Shown here: positions 22,267 through 31,851 of the stretch, one piece after another
Layout: each line of letters begins with the position of its first letter
Position numbering within the stretch: position 1 is the first letter of the stretch
Origin: Bacillota bacterium
Lineage (GTDB): Bacteria > Bacillota > Clostridia > Peptostreptococcales > Anaerovoracaceae
Direction of reading: 5' to 3'
DNA length: 64,000 nt
Assembly (NCBI GenBank): GCA_019420525.1
Contig: JAHZHA010000023.1
Span: 62,001-126,000, forward strand
Notes under the pieces: generated by a model
Seen by the model: only the letters and a program-made list of their open reading frames with translations
Told to the model about the DNA's origin: nothing
Databases searched by the model: none
Translations under genes and position numbers: made by a program

Positions 22267-25227
22267 ATGCAGACAATAGAAAAAGAACGAACCGGTGTTT
22301 TCCGGGAAGCATTTTTCGATTTTAGGAGGAGATACGGCATCATAGCTTTCGCAGCCGCAGCGCTGGTGGTGGTAAAATTCATATGTTTTTATTATTTCAT
22401 GGGCATTTCTAACAATTTTATTCCTGTATGCGCCCTCAGCTGTCTGCTGGTATTTCTGTTCTTCTGCGCCTGCCGCAGAAAAGGAATTCCGGCTGTAATT
22501 TATCTGCTGATATCGCTGTTGATGTTTGCAGACGTGCTGTATCATGGATATTATAATTCTTATTTGACCGTGCGGATTATCGGCTCCGCCAAGATGATCG
22601 GCGATATTACCGCATCGATCAGCGAGTTGATCAAGCCGCAGTATTTTATTCTCTTTGCGGATAATATCGCTATTTTCGCTGTGCTGATTATATCGGCTAT
22701 TCGCCGCAAAAAAAAGCCAGAAACATCTTACTGTAGTCTGAAAAAAAGAAAAAACTATGATATCCCAAAAGCGCTGCAGGTCTTTGCAGCCATATTTCTC
22801 ATCTTTTTCATGCTGTTCAACCCGCTGGGGTCCGTCTTTGTCGCGTCCGTATCGGCACAGGAATTGATGACGTATCATCTGAGAGATCTCGCCGGAATTT
22901 CCGAAAGCGGAAGCACGGAACCTTATTACATCGCTACGGGCACGTATGAGAACTCGCTCCCGGGAGCAGGCGGTGAGACTTCCGGGGAGAGCGGCGAAAA
23001 AAACGGGATCAGCGAAGAAGATGCTGTATCGGAAGTTTCCGCGGATGAGCGCGATGCGCTTTTCGGTTCAGCCGAAGGACGCAATCTCATCGTAATCCAG
23101 CTGGAAGCTTTTCAGAATTTTGCTATCAACAGAGAATACGAAGGGCAGGAACTGACGCCTTTCCTCAACAGTCTCATCAACGACCAGGAGTCTCTCTATT
23201 TCGATCATTATTATTATCAGGTGGGAAGCGGCAATACTTCGGATGCCGAATTCGCAACGAATAATTCGATACTCGGAACTCTGTCGAGCTATACTTATAC
23301 GCTCTATCAGCAGAATTATTTCCGGGGCCTGCCGGTGCTGCTGAAGGAGCAGGGATATGAGACGGCGGCGATGCACGCTTATGAGAAAACTTTCTGGAAC
23401 AGACTGAATATGTATCCGTCTCTCGGATTCGATCACTTCTTTGACAGCGATTATTACGAAGATGACGAAGATTACACAGGCTGGAGTGTGGTGGCCACAA
23501 ACGACAAGAGTTTTTTCCATCAGTCGGTAGAAGCGATGAAGACGATGCAGGAACCGTTCTATTCCTTTCTGATTACCCTGTCAGGCCATCATCCGTTTGA
23601 ACAGAAGCAGGAAGACTGCAGTCTGACGCTGAGGAGTACGGAAGAGGGTACGATCGTCGGGGACTACCTGAATTCTGTCCGCTATGTGGACGAGGCGCTG
23701 GAACAGTTTTTTGAGGAACTGAAAGACGAGGGCCTCTACGAGAACAGCATAATCTGCATCTATGGGGACCATTACGGGCTGTCTTGCACAGATCCGGAGA
23801 TCAAAAAGATGATGACAGATATCATGGGGGAAGATTATAATTATAAATGGCATTTTAACATTCCGCTCATAATAAACATACCGGGCAGCGGTGTAAATGA
23901 GACGATCAGCACGGCGGGCGGGCAGCTGGATTTTCTGCCTACCGTGGCGTATCTTCTGGGAATGGAGAGTCTCGATACGATTTATCTCGGGCAGAATCTC
24001 ATCACAGCAGAGGAAGGTTTCGTGGCGATTCAGCAGTTCCTGCCGAGAGGCTCTTTCATCGATGACGATGTGGTCTTCCGGGCTTCGGATGACGGCGTAT
24101 TTGCAAACGGCACAGCCTGGGAGGTGGACGGCGGTGAGGAGACTTCCATCGAAGGCCTCGAGGAGAACTCAAGAAAATCGCTGCAGTATTCCGATCTTTC
24201 CGAGTTTTATCTGAAATATGATGTTCTGGATAAGGCGCTGAACAAGGGAATGTCGGTGGATGAAATCCTGTCGGGAATGAACACGAAAGGCAAGCCGGCC
24301 AGGATTGACATGCCGCTCTCGTCACAGAATGAAGAAGAAAACGGCGTCTCCGCTTCAGACAGACTGGCTGCCAGCGTCCGGGAAGGCTATCTCTATATCC
24401 AGGTGAATATAGCTTCCGACGATGTGTATGAAGAAATAATAAGTTCCGAAAAGAAAGACGAGTATGGTGCGGCCTACAGTCAGGAGACTCTGATGACGGT
24501 CAGCGATGTCTGCGAATTTCTGAAAGAAAATCCGGATGTGACGTTGATCCTCCGGCCCGTGACGATGCAGGAAGATGCGGCGACGGAAGATATGACCGGC
24601 AGACCGGTTACGGAAACACCGGAGATATCCGACGATTTTACGCGTCTGTGCGAAGAATTTCTGGAAGCTGCTGAGGACGGGGGAATCAGCGGTGAGCGGT
24701 ATGTATGGCATACTTCGGACATGGATCATTATGCGGCAGCAGACGAGGCCGGATGTGAAAATATAGTCATTGAGCCCGACATGAGCGCATATGAAATTCA
24801 CAACTGGAATAATTTCTTTATGACATATCATCCGTGGGCGATTTTTCTGCCGGAAAATATATCGGCACTCTATATGAACGATCTCTCTTCTTCTTCCAGT
24901 GAGATTTATCTCGTACAGAACGGCGATTACGATGATTCGCACGAAGAACGTATGGAATTGACGGATGCCTACGGGGAAGTCACATATGAGCTGGAGCCGA
25001 AAGGGCAGACGGAAAAAGAAATTATGGAAATTCAGGCGGCCGAAAATAACGGGGGCGGAGAGAGTTCAAATCTCATCACCGAAGCGCTCGGCTATATCAG
25101 CAACGGATGTCACCCGGCAGCAGGGATGGCGGTCGTCTTCCTTCTCTCCGTGTTCATCTCTCTGGGCGTTTTGGCAGACCGGAAAATCAGACGGAGCAGG
25201 GAAACAGATAAAATACAGGAAGAGTAA
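22267..25227 (+). CDS. LtaS-like membrane sulfatase with a C-terminal GDPD-like region
   Basis: This 986-residue membrane protein has five N-terminal helices (about residues 25-185) and a possible cleavage site after SVSAQE, as in lipoteichoic acid synthases. An extracellular sulfatase/phosphotransferase domain (about 270-565) follows, with IVIQLEAFQNF, the nucleophile motif GNTSDAEF (Thr about 324), LSGHHPF and YGDHYGL. LtaS moves glycerol phosphate from phosphatidylglycerol onto the polymer. After about residue 690 comes an extra ~250-residue part resembling a degenerate glycerophosphodiester phosphodiesterase barrel (FLKENPDVTLILRP, CENIVIEPD), then a last membrane helix and a basic tail. 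Ordinary LtaS is about 650 residues. AAGGTGAGG precedes the ATG. It heads an operon with a phosphoesterase and deoB. Confidence 0.8.
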   Translation: MQTIEKERTGVFREAFFDFRRRYGIIAFAAAALVVVKFICFYYFMGISNNFIPVCALSCLLVFLFFCACRRKGIPAVIYLLISLLMFADVLYHGYYNSYLTVRIIGSAKMIGDITASISELIKPQYFILFADNIAIFAVLIISAIRRKKKPETSYCSLKKRKNYDIPKALQVFAAIFLIFFMLFNPLGSVFVASVSAQELMTYHLRDLAGISESGSTEPYYIATGTYENSLPGAGGETSGESGEKNGISEEDAVSEVSADERDALFGSAEGRNLIVIQLEAFQNFAINREYEGQELTPFLNSLINDQESLYFDHYYYQVGSGNTSDAEFATNNSILGTLSSYTYTLYQQNYFRGLPVLLKEQGYETAAMHAYEKTFWNRLNMYPSLGFDHFFDSDYYEDDEDYTGWSVVATNDKSFFHQSVEAMKTMQEPFYSFLITLSGHHPFEQKQEDCSLTLRSTEEGTIVGDYLNSVRYVDEALEQFFEELKDEGLYENSIICIYGDHYGLSCTDPEIKKMMTDIMGEDYNYKWHFNIPLIINIPGSGVNETISTAGGQLDFLPTVAYLLGMESLDTIYLGQNLITAEEGFVAIQQFLPRGSFIDDDVVFRASDDGVFANGTAWEVDGGEETSIEGLEENSRKSLQYSDLSEFYLKYDVLDKALNKGMSVDEILSGMNTKGKPARIDMPLSSQNEEENGVSASDRLAASVREGYLYIQVNIASDDVYEEIISSEKKDEYGAAYSQETLMTVSDVCEFLKENPDVTLILRPVTMQEDAATEDMTGRPVTETPEISDDFTRLCEEFLEAAEDGGISGERYVWHTSDMDHYAAADEAGCENIVIEPDMSAYEIHNWNNFFMTYHPWAIFLPENISALYMNDLSSSSSEIYLVQNGDYDDSHEERMELTDAYGEVTYELEPKGQTEKEIMEIQAAENNGGGESSNLITEALGYISNGCHPAAGMAVVFLLSVFISLGVLADRKIRRSRETDKIQEE

Positions 25228-25230
25228 AAA

Positions 25231-25953
25231 ATGAAAATATTTGCCATATCGGATCTGCATCTTTCCTTTTCTTCGGGCAAACCGATGGATGTTTTCGGGC
25301 CGGAATGGGAAAGGCATGATGAAAAAATAAGAGAAAACTGGCTCCGGCTCGTCTCGCCGGAAGATATCGTCATTCTTCCGGGGGATCTTTCCTGGGGTCT
25401 GAAGCTGAATGAAGCGGAAGCAGATTTCCGGTGGGTCCATCGCCTTCCGGGCAAGAAACTTCTCTTCAAGGGAAATCACGATCTCTGGTGGTCTACTCCC
25501 ACGAAGCTCAATGCGATGTACGAAGATATGCTGTTTCTGCAGAATAATTATTTTGCTGCCGGAGATATCGCAATATGCGGAACGAGGGGCTGGAAGCTGC
25601 CGCAGACATCTCCCGTCTGGACGGAACACGACGACAAGATATATGCCAGGGAACAGCTGCGGCTGCGCATGTCTCTGGAGGCGGCCAGGAAAGACGGATA
25701 TCAGCGGATTATAACCGCGATGCATTATCCGCCTGCGGAACAGAAAAATCTGAAAAACGGATTCACTGACATTATCGGCGAATTCGGAGTGGAGCTGGTG
25801 ATTTACGGACATCTTCACGGGAGTTATGCGCGTCGTGCCGCATTTAACGGCAGAATTGGAAAGACCGATTACCGTCTCGTATCCTGCGATTATCTGAATT
25901 TTTCACCGGTGCTTCTGACGGAAAGAATAGGAGAAGGAGGCGAACTGCTTTGA
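25231..25953 (+). CDS. Metallophosphoesterase
   Basis: This is a cytoplasmic calcineurin-like phosphoesterase of 240 residues. All metal-binding motifs are visible in order: SDLHLS (7-12), GDLSWG (about 52), GNHDLWW (about 82), AMHYPP (about 168) and GHLHG (about 194). It resembles the predicted phosphohydrolases of the YkuE/YmdB-like superfamily, but the substrate is unknown. It starts 3 bases after the sulfatase stop and overlaps the deoB start by 4 bases, so the three are translated from one message. Confidence 0.9.
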   Translation: MKIFAISDLHLSFSSGKPMDVFGPEWERHDEKIRENWLRLVSPEDIVILPGDLSWGLKLNEAEADFRWVHRLPGKKLLFKGNHDLWWSTPTKLNAMYEDMLFLQNNYFAAGDIAICGTRGWKLPQTSPVWTEHDDKIYAREQLRLRMSLEAARKDGYQRIITAMHYPPAEQKNLKNGFTDIIGEFGVELVIYGHLHGSYARRAAFNGRIGKTDYRLVSCDYLNFSPVLLTERIGEGGELL

Positions 25954-27149
25954 CGGGAGCGGAAGAAAAAGATACTGACAGACGGGTCATTCTCATCGTC
26001 ATGGACAGTGTAGGTGCAGGGGAACTCCCGGATGCCGGATACTATGGAGATACAGGAGCTCATACTCTCAATCACATTTTTGAACGGTATCCTGAGATGA
26101 AACTGCCGAATCTCTCATCTCTGGGTCTCGCATCGATTCCGGGAATCAGCATCGCTCCGTTCCGCGGATCTGTCCGGGGTTCTTACGGAAAGATGGCGGA
26201 ACGTTCAGAAGGAAAGGACACGATTACGGGTCACTGGGAGATCTGCGGTCTGATCATGGATGAGCCGTTTCGCACGTTTACGGAAAACGGGTTTCCGCAG
26301 GAATTTATCCGGCAGTTTGAAAAGAGGATCGGGCGCCGCGTCATCGGAAATTATTCCGCTTCCGGAACGGAGATCATCCGTATTCTGGGTGAAGAACACA
26401 GGCAGACGGGAAGTCCTATCGTTTATACTTCTGCCGATAGCGTGTTTCAGGTGGCTGCAAATGTGGAAGTCATTCCGATGGAAACTCTCTACGAATACTG
26501 CGAGGCTGCAAGAGAACTTCTCGTGGGGGAGTGGCTGGTAGGACGCGTCATTGCCCGTCCGTTCATCGAAAAGGACGGAAATTATGTCAGAATCAGTGGA
26601 CGCCACGATTACACTTTTGATCCGGGCGGGGAGACGATACTCGACAGAATCAGCGGCTGCGATCTGGAAGTCTGCGCTGTGGGAAAAATTACGGATATTT
26701 TCAACGGCAGCGGAATTACGTCATCGGTTTACACAAACGGCAATGACGACGGAATTTACCGGACGGTGGAATACATGGATTCCTGCCGTCACGGACTCAT
26801 TTTTACGAATCTCATCGATTTCGATTCGATGTACGGTCATCGACGGGATCCGGAAGGATACGGCAGATGTCTGGAAGAGTTCGATGCGATGCTGCCGGCA
26901 GTGATAAACCGGATGAAGCCGGAAGATCTTCTCATCCTGTGCGCGGATCACGGAAACGATCCGGTTCACACAGGATGGAATCATACACGTGAATATGTGC
27001 CGCTGCTGGTTTACGGTGAAAATGTGAGAGAAAATATAAATCTCGGAATTCTGGAATCATTTGCAGATGTGGGTGCTTCTATCTGTGAATACTTGAATGT
27101 TCCTCCGATGAAAACGGGAACGTCTTTTCTCAGCAGAATACTGAAATAG
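25950..27149 (+). CDS. deoB: Phosphopentomutase
   Basis: This 399-residue enzyme interconverts (deoxy)ribose 1-phosphate and 5-phosphate in nucleoside salvage. The alkaline-phosphatase-superfamily motifs are present: MDSVGAGELPDA (18-29), the phosphothreonine segment DTITGHWE (about 90-97), and the metal ligands DHGNDP (about 333) and HTREYVPLL. The start is TTG 25950, with GGAGG 9 bases upstream, overlapping the phosphoesterase stop. No deoC, deoA or nucleoside transporter is adjacent, and it is paired with an LtaS-like protein, which is unusual company. A terminator follows at 27158. Confidence 0.93.
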   Translation: MTGAEEKDTDRRVILIVMDSVGAGELPDAGYYGDTGAHTLNHIFERYPEMKLPNLSSLGLASIPGISIAPFRGSVRGSYGKMAERSEGKDTITGHWEICGLIMDEPFRTFTENGFPQEFIRQFEKRIGRRVIGNYSASGTEIIRILGEEHRQTGSPIVYTSADSVFQVAANVEVIPMETLYEYCEAARELLVGEWLVGRVIARPFIEKDGNYVRISGRHDYTFDPGGETILDRISGCDLEVCAVGKITDIFNGSGITSSVYTNGNDDGIYRTVEYMDSCRHGLIFTNLIDFDSMYGHRRDPEGYGRCLEEFDAMLPAVINRMKPEDLLILCADHGNDPVHTGWNHTREYVPLLVYGENVRENINLGILESFADVGASICEYLNVPPMKTGTSFLSRILK

Positions 27150-27157
27150 TGCGATTG

Positions 27158-27195
27158 ATAATACCGCAGAGAAGCCTGCGGTATTATTCTGTTTT
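27158..27195 (+). terminator. Intrinsic terminator after deoB
   Basis: A 12-bp stem (27158-27169 with 27176-27187) and a 6-base loop, followed by a broken T tract. Confidence 0.8.
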
Positions 27196-27312
27196 GGAAA
27201 AAATTCGGAAATGAAGAGAACAGAACGGAGCAGAAGTATAGAAAAGCAAAGGTAAAATGTATTTTAATTATCCTGACGTGATACATTTCTGCTGGCATGA
27301 AGTGCAAAGCTG

Positions 27313-27321
27313 TGATATACT
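27313..27321 (+). promoter_or_regulatory. Extended -10 element for the LuxR-type gene
   Basis: TGA directly followed by TATACT (27316-27321). The leader of about 225 nt holds a hairpin TCGGCGGCT/AGCCGCCGA (27449-27478) and a duplicated 15-mer (27384-27398 and 27539-27553, 14 of 15 identical), the second just before the start codon. Confidence 0.45.
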
Positions 27322-27553
27322 GTAAATATACTTTCGGATATAGGAAGTATATCTGCTTTGAAGAGCAGATCATCCAGTTAAATAGGAGACGTCAGACTGG
27401 GAAAAGCGGCTGGGCCCGCATGCAGATACAGCTGACAGTCGGAATACATCGGCGGCTGAATTTATTTTTAGCCGCCGAATCATTGTCATAACGAGAAGAA
27501 ATGACGCCTCAGGCAGGCAGTCTGCTCTCAAGTTATTCAGGAGACGACAGACT

Positions 27554-30025
27554 ATGAGCAAAAAGGCAAATATCAATACAGAAAATCTGTATCTTTCCGA
27601 GCGGATCGAATCGAGACTGATGCAGATGAAAGACTATCCACTGACGGTGGTCGAAGCCCCTATGGGATACGGAAAGACGACGTGCATGCGCTTTTTTCTG
27701 AAGAAGAGAGAGATCCCTTATGTCTGGATTTCCGTATCTGATTCCTCACAGCACTATTTCTGGCAGCAATTCTGCCGTGCTTTTTCGCAGATCGACGGAG
27801 ACGTGTCGTGTGAATTGGAAGCGGTGGGCTTTCCGGAGGATGACATTCTGGCGAATATGGCGGTGCGCCTGATCAGTGCGGTGACCGCAGAACTTCCGTT
27901 CATCTTTGTCATCGACGATTATCATCTCATTCGTTCGCCGGAGATGAACCGTTTTTTTGAATTTCTGGCCAGGAGAAATCTGTCGGATATTCATTTCGTT
28001 CTCATCGGGCGGAACCGCTTTGAAAACTGCAGAGAAGAACTGAAATTGAAAAATCTGCTTCTGACACTCACCGATGCTGATTTCAGGCTGACCGCGGAGG
28101 AGTGCGGATGGTACTTCGAATCCTGCGGTCTGAGAATCACGCAACAGCAGGCGGAGAATGTCTGCCGGAGTACGGAAGGTTGGATCAGCGCTCTGTATCT
28201 TCTGTTGCTGGGGTATTCGGAATGCGGTGAGTTGGAGGCGGAAAATATCAGTAGTCTGTTTCGCAGTTCGCTTTATGAGCATTATTCCGAGGATCAGAAA
28301 GATTTCCTGCTGCGAATCAGCATTTTTCGTGAATTTACGAGGGAACAAGCGATATTTGTGCGCAGAAAGGCGAATCCGTCGCAGATTCTCGACGGTCTCG
28401 TGGCATCCAATGGATTTATACGCTTTGATCTGAAAGAAAAAGTCTATCACATTCACAATATGTATGCTGATTTTCTTCAGGAAAAACTCGAAGAACAGAG
28501 CAGAGAATTCATCGATGAAGTTTATCGTCACGGTGCGGATTGGTATTATCTGAATCGGGAATATTATCATGCTACTTTTTTCTATTATAGAAGCCGAGAC
28601 TACAATGAAATGCTAAAGGCTTTTGAGAAGGATAAGGCAGGCGGTCTCTCCGCACGGAGCAGGGATGTGATGATCGAAGCGTTTGAAGAGTGTCCGAAAG
28701 CGATTCGTATGCGCCATCCCATGGCAAATCTGCTCTTTGCAAAACAACTTTCTATGATGAATGAAAAAGAACGGCTTCGTAAGACCATGGGCGAACTTAG
28801 AGATTATTTTGAGACAGAATCTCTATCCGAGAGCCGAAAAAAAGAACTGAGCGGAGAATATTTTATGCTCCTCAGCTTTTTATTTTACAACGACCTGCAG
28901 CGGATGGTCCACTGGCAGCAAAAAGCTGCCGGGCAACTGTCCCGGCCATCGCTTCTGGAAGGTTCAGGAGGAAGCTTTACTTACGGATCACCGTCGGTAC
29001 TTCATATGTTCTACCGCGCATCCGATTCGGCAGACGAACTGGTCCGCCGGATGCACGACAGCAGGGAATTGTATTACAGACTGACAGATAAAAACGGCTA
29101 TGGTGCCGACTACATCCTGGAGGCCGAGATAGAATTTAATCGGGGAAATATAGACAAAGCCGAGATTCTATCATATAAAGCCCATCACATGGCTGCAGAA
29201 CGCAATCAGACAGGAATCATCGTCTGTGTTCTCTTTCTTCAGGCGAGGATTTCCCTTCTACGGGGAGAAACGGAGCGAGGACTTTCTCTGCTGAAAGAAC
29301 TGAGAGAAGAGGTGATCGACAGCAGACGATATCTTTTCGTGCATACAGCGGATATGTGCAGAGCGTTTATCTATGCTTCCTTCGGTCAGACGGACAGCGT
29401 TCCGGAGTGGATTGGCGAGGGAGAATTTGACAGCGTCAGCATTTATCATCCGGCGTTGAGTTTTGTGTATATCATCTACGGCAGGGTGCTGCTGGAAAAA
29501 GGCCAATACGCCAGATTTCTCGGAGAAGTCGATGAGCTGATGAAAGGCGCGAGAGAATTTCCAAATCTGCTGACCGAAATTTATCTTCATATTTATTCAG
29601 CTGCAGCATTGAGAAAAATGAATATGACGGAGGAAGCTGCCCAAGCCGCAGAGCAGGCAGTACGTCTCACTTATCAGGATAAACTGTATATGCCTTTTGT
29701 GGAAAATGCGAAAGAAATTCTGCCGTTGTTGGAAGAATCGTCTTCGGAGGAGGAAAGATGCTTCGTCGAAGAAGTCAGGAAGATATACAACGAGAACAGG
29801 CGAAGCCTGTCGGTGGTTCTGGAAGACGAGAACCGATCGTCTTTGAGCATTTTGACAAAAAGAGAACAAGAAATCGCTCAGCTCGTATCTCACGGTCGGA
29901 CAAATGTAGAGATCGCCAGAGAACTCAATATTGCCGAAATAACCGTAAAAAAGAGTCTTTCTAATATATATTCAAGGCTTGGCATCACGAATCGAGCGGC
30001 TCTTGCCAGACTGATCAGTTCGTAA
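27554..30025 (+). CDS. MalT-like LuxR-family transcriptional activator
   Basis: This is an 823-residue signal-integrating regulator. The N-terminal STAND-type ATPase has Walker A APMGYGKTT (35-43) and FVIDDYHLI as Walker B (about 117). A long helical middle part of tetratricopeptide type follows, then a C-terminal LuxR helix-turn-helix (LTKREQEIAQLVSHGRTNVEIARELNIAE, about 765-820). Such proteins bind an inducer and ATP, oligomerise and activate nearby operons. The OFA transporter gene starts 344 bases downstream in the same direction, with palindromes between, and is the likely target. CAGGAGAC lies about 8 bases before the ATG. Confidence 0.9.
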   Translation: MSKKANINTENLYLSERIESRLMQMKDYPLTVVEAPMGYGKTTCMRFFLKKREIPYVWISVSDSSQHYFWQQFCRAFSQIDGDVSCELEAVGFPEDDILANMAVRLISAVTAELPFIFVIDDYHLIRSPEMNRFFEFLARRNLSDIHFVLIGRNRFENCREELKLKNLLLTLTDADFRLTAEECGWYFESCGLRITQQQAENVCRSTEGWISALYLLLLGYSECGELEAENISSLFRSSLYEHYSEDQKDFLLRISIFREFTREQAIFVRRKANPSQILDGLVASNGFIRFDLKEKVYHIHNMYADFLQEKLEEQSREFIDEVYRHGADWYYLNREYYHATFFYYRSRDYNEMLKAFEKDKAGGLSARSRDVMIEAFEECPKAIRMRHPMANLLFAKQLSMMNEKERLRKTMGELRDYFETESLSESRKKELSGEYFMLLSFLFYNDLQRMVHWQQKAAGQLSRPSLLEGSGGSFTYGSPSVLHMFYRASDSADELVRRMHDSRELYYRLTDKNGYGADYILEAEIEFNRGNIDKAEILSYKAHHMAAERNQTGIIVCVLFLQARISLLRGETERGLSLLKELREEVIDSRRYLFVHTADMCRAFIYASFGQTDSVPEWIGEGEFDSVSIYHPALSFVYIIYGRVLLEKGQYARFLGEVDELMKGAREFPNLLTEIYLHIYSAAALRKMNMTEEAAQAAEQAVRLTYQDKLYMPFVENAKEILPLLEESSSEEERCFVEEVRKIYNENRRSLSVVLEDENRSSLSILTKREQEIAQLVSHGRTNVEIARELNIAEITVKKSLSNIYSRLGITNRAALARLISS

Positions 30026-30033
30026 ACAAAATG

Positions 30034-30045
30034 TTTGTATACAAA
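30034..30045. promoter_or_regulatory. Palindrome upstream of the OFA transporter
   Basis: TTTGTATACAAA is a perfect 12-bp palindrome with a GTATAC core, 9 bases after the LuxR-type gene. Candidate operator. Confidence 0.4.
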
Positions 30046-30140
30046 TTTTGTATGTCAATTTGCATAAAAAGATATAAATGTTGAAATTTCAATATTAAGA
30101 GCGGATTGTGAGAAAAAAATGTCTGTTTTGTCGGAAAAAA

Positions 30141-30158
30141 AGTATACTTTGGTATACT
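30141..30158. promoter_or_regulatory. Inverted repeat upstream of the OFA transporter
   Basis: AGTATAC-N4-GTATACT: two GTATAC hexamers exactly 10 bp apart. A TATAAT at 30181-30186 lies just downstream but has no good -35, which suits an activator-dependent promoter. Nothing else is seen in 30026-30369. Confidence 0.45.
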
Positions 30159-30369
30159 ATACAGTTGTCAGACGAAGCATTATAATGTAGTCGTGAATTG
30201 AACGGCGGAGGTCATGATTTGTGATCTGTGTCCGGTTACAATTTTATGTACCTTTATAATTTAATATATGATTCTTTTGTTAGGTACGAGTATCGGTTTG
30301 GTAATTCAAAACGCACTTTTAATGCATCGTTATTGATGCAGAATTCTTATTGAAAAGGAGAGTTTTCAA

Positions 30370-31611
30370 ATGAGTGAGAATCAAAATCTGACAAAAAAGA
30401 GATGGACAGTTCTTACAGTAAGCTGTATCATCAACATCATGATCGGTACGGGTTATGCGTGGTCTATGTTCGTAGGTCCTCTCAATGAGCACTTCGTTGC
30501 AATGGGATTTGATACGGCAATGGCTACATTAACATGGGCATTCACACTGGCTAACTCCATCGGACCTATCCCTATGATTATCGGTGGTTACATCAACGAT
30601 AACATCGGCCCTAGATGGTCTATTTTCGTAGGTGGTATCTTCTTCGGCGGTGGTGTATTCGTTGCTGGATGCGCTACAAGCCCGATTATGGTAGTAATCG
30701 GTTACGGTATCCTGATGGGTCTCGGTATGGGTCTCGTTTACGGCTGCACGATCGGTAACTCCATTAAGTTCTTCCCGGATAGAGCTGGTCTCGTCGGTGG
30801 TTTAACGACAGCTACATATGGTCTCGGTTCTGTAATTCTGCCGCTGATCATCGCTAAGGTTGTAAACCCTGATACAGTTCTCAACACATTCAAAGTTCTG
30901 GGTATTGTTTATCTGGTAGTTATCTGTGTAGGTTCTTTCTTCATTACGAGATGTCCGGTAGGCTTCATGCCGGAAGGTTATCAGCCGCCAGCTCCTAAGG
31001 CAGGCGTTAAGGTTCCAGAAAGCAAGAACTGGAAGCAGATGCTGGCTGACCCTATCTTCTATGTAATGGTAATCATGATGACTGCTGGCGCTACTTTCGG
31101 TCTGATGATGATTTCCAAGTGTAAGCCGGTTATCACAGCTGTTATCTTAGAAGGTGACGCAACAGCTACAATCGCTACATTATCCGTAACGATCCTGGCT
31201 CTCTTCAACGCACTGGGCCGTGTCGGCTGCGGTACGATTTCCGATAAGCTCGGCCGTATCAATACGCTGACAATGATGCTGGTAATTGGTATCGTGGGTC
31301 TGTTCTTAATCAGCAGAGCAGGTGCCGGCGATACGGCTCTGTTCATGGTAGGTATCTGCCTCGTAGGTCTGGCATTCGGCTCTTTCATGGGCGTTATGCC
31401 TGGTTTCTGTGCAGAGCAGTTCGGTCCTAAGAACAACGGTGTTAACTACGGTATCATGTTCATCGGTTTCTCTTTAGCTGGTATCGTAGGTCCTAAGCTC
31501 TTAGATGCGTTCGAAGCACCTTATACAACAGCTTATTATGTTGCTATCGGTCTGGGTGTCGTAGGTCTGATCATGACATTCCTCTATAGAGCGATGAGCA
31601 AGGCAAAATAA
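30370..31611 (+). CDS. OFA-family MFS transporter (oxalate/formate antiporter type)
   Basis: This is a 413-residue, 12-helix major facilitator. It begins KKRWTVLTVSCIINIMIGTGYAWSMF, the characteristic start of the OFA family. A loop of about 25 residues between helices 6 and 7 (PEGYQPPAPKAGVKVPESKNWKQM) splits the halves, and the second half has GRVGCGTISDKLGR. Known members exchange oxalate for formate or carry other carboxylates, so import of an organic acid or acid/product antiport is the likely role. AAAGGAG precedes the ATG. It has its own leader with palindromes and a strong terminator, and its codons mark it as highly expressed. The LuxR-type regulator is upstream. Confidence 0.88.
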   Translation: MSENQNLTKKRWTVLTVSCIINIMIGTGYAWSMFVGPLNEHFVAMGFDTAMATLTWAFTLANSIGPIPMIIGGYINDNIGPRWSIFVGGIFFGGGVFVAGCATSPIMVVIGYGILMGLGMGLVYGCTIGNSIKFFPDRAGLVGGLTTATYGLGSVILPLIIAKVVNPDTVLNTFKVLGIVYLVVICVGSFFITRCPVGFMPEGYQPPAPKAGVKVPESKNWKQMLADPIFYVMVIMMTAGATFGLMMISKCKPVITAVILEGDATATIATLSVTILALFNALGRVGCGTISDKLGRINTLTMMLVIGIVGLFLISRAGAGDTALFMVGICLVGLAFGSFMGVMPGFCAEQFGPKNNGVNYGIMFIGFSLAGIVGPKLLDAFEAPYTTAYYVAIGLGVVGLIMTFLYRAMSKAK

Positions 31612-31674
31612 TTTATATTCTGAATTTTCATTATAATCAAAAGAATCATATGATGTACGGCTTCTCCGCCGTGC

Positions 31675-31710
31675 AATAAAAAATCCCAGCTATTGCTGGG
31701 ATTTTTTATT
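31675..31710. terminator. Intrinsic terminator after the OFA transporter
   Basis: A perfect 16-bp stem with a TATT loop: AATAAAAAATCCCAGC pairs with its complement 31695-31710. It is symmetric, with A and T tracts on both sides. Confidence 0.93.
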
Positions 31711-31733
31711 GGAGAAAAATGGGGATGTCCACA

Positions 31734-31762
31734 TTGACTTGAGAATTGTAATAGGATAAGAT
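31734..31762 (+). promoter_or_regulatory. thiC promoter
   Basis: TTGACT (31734-31739), 17 bp, TAAGAT (31757-31762), starting just before the riboswitch. Confidence 0.7.
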
Positions 31763-31770
31763 AAAAACAG

Positions 31771-31851
31771 TTTGCGGGGGGACCGAAAGGTTGAGAAGGT
31801 AAAACCTGACCCTTAGAACCTGTCAGTTAATACTGTGGAAGGGAAGCAAAA
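31771..31851 (+). ncRNA. TPP riboswitch (THI element)
   Basis: The conserved THI-box blocks are present: a closing stem TTTGC/GCAAA, GGGGG-GACC-GAAAGGTTGAGA, then ACCCTTAGAACCTG, TTAATAC and GGAAGGGAAGC. It binds thiamine diphosphate. Alternative pairing of CATCCGG (about 31855) with CCGGATG (about 31908) and the terminator at 31932 form the expression platform for thiC. Confidence 0.93.

Noticed and set aside
27297..27491. 64-codon open frame before the LuxR-type gene
   Set aside because: No ribosome site and it overlaps the promoter and leader hairpin; most likely chance.
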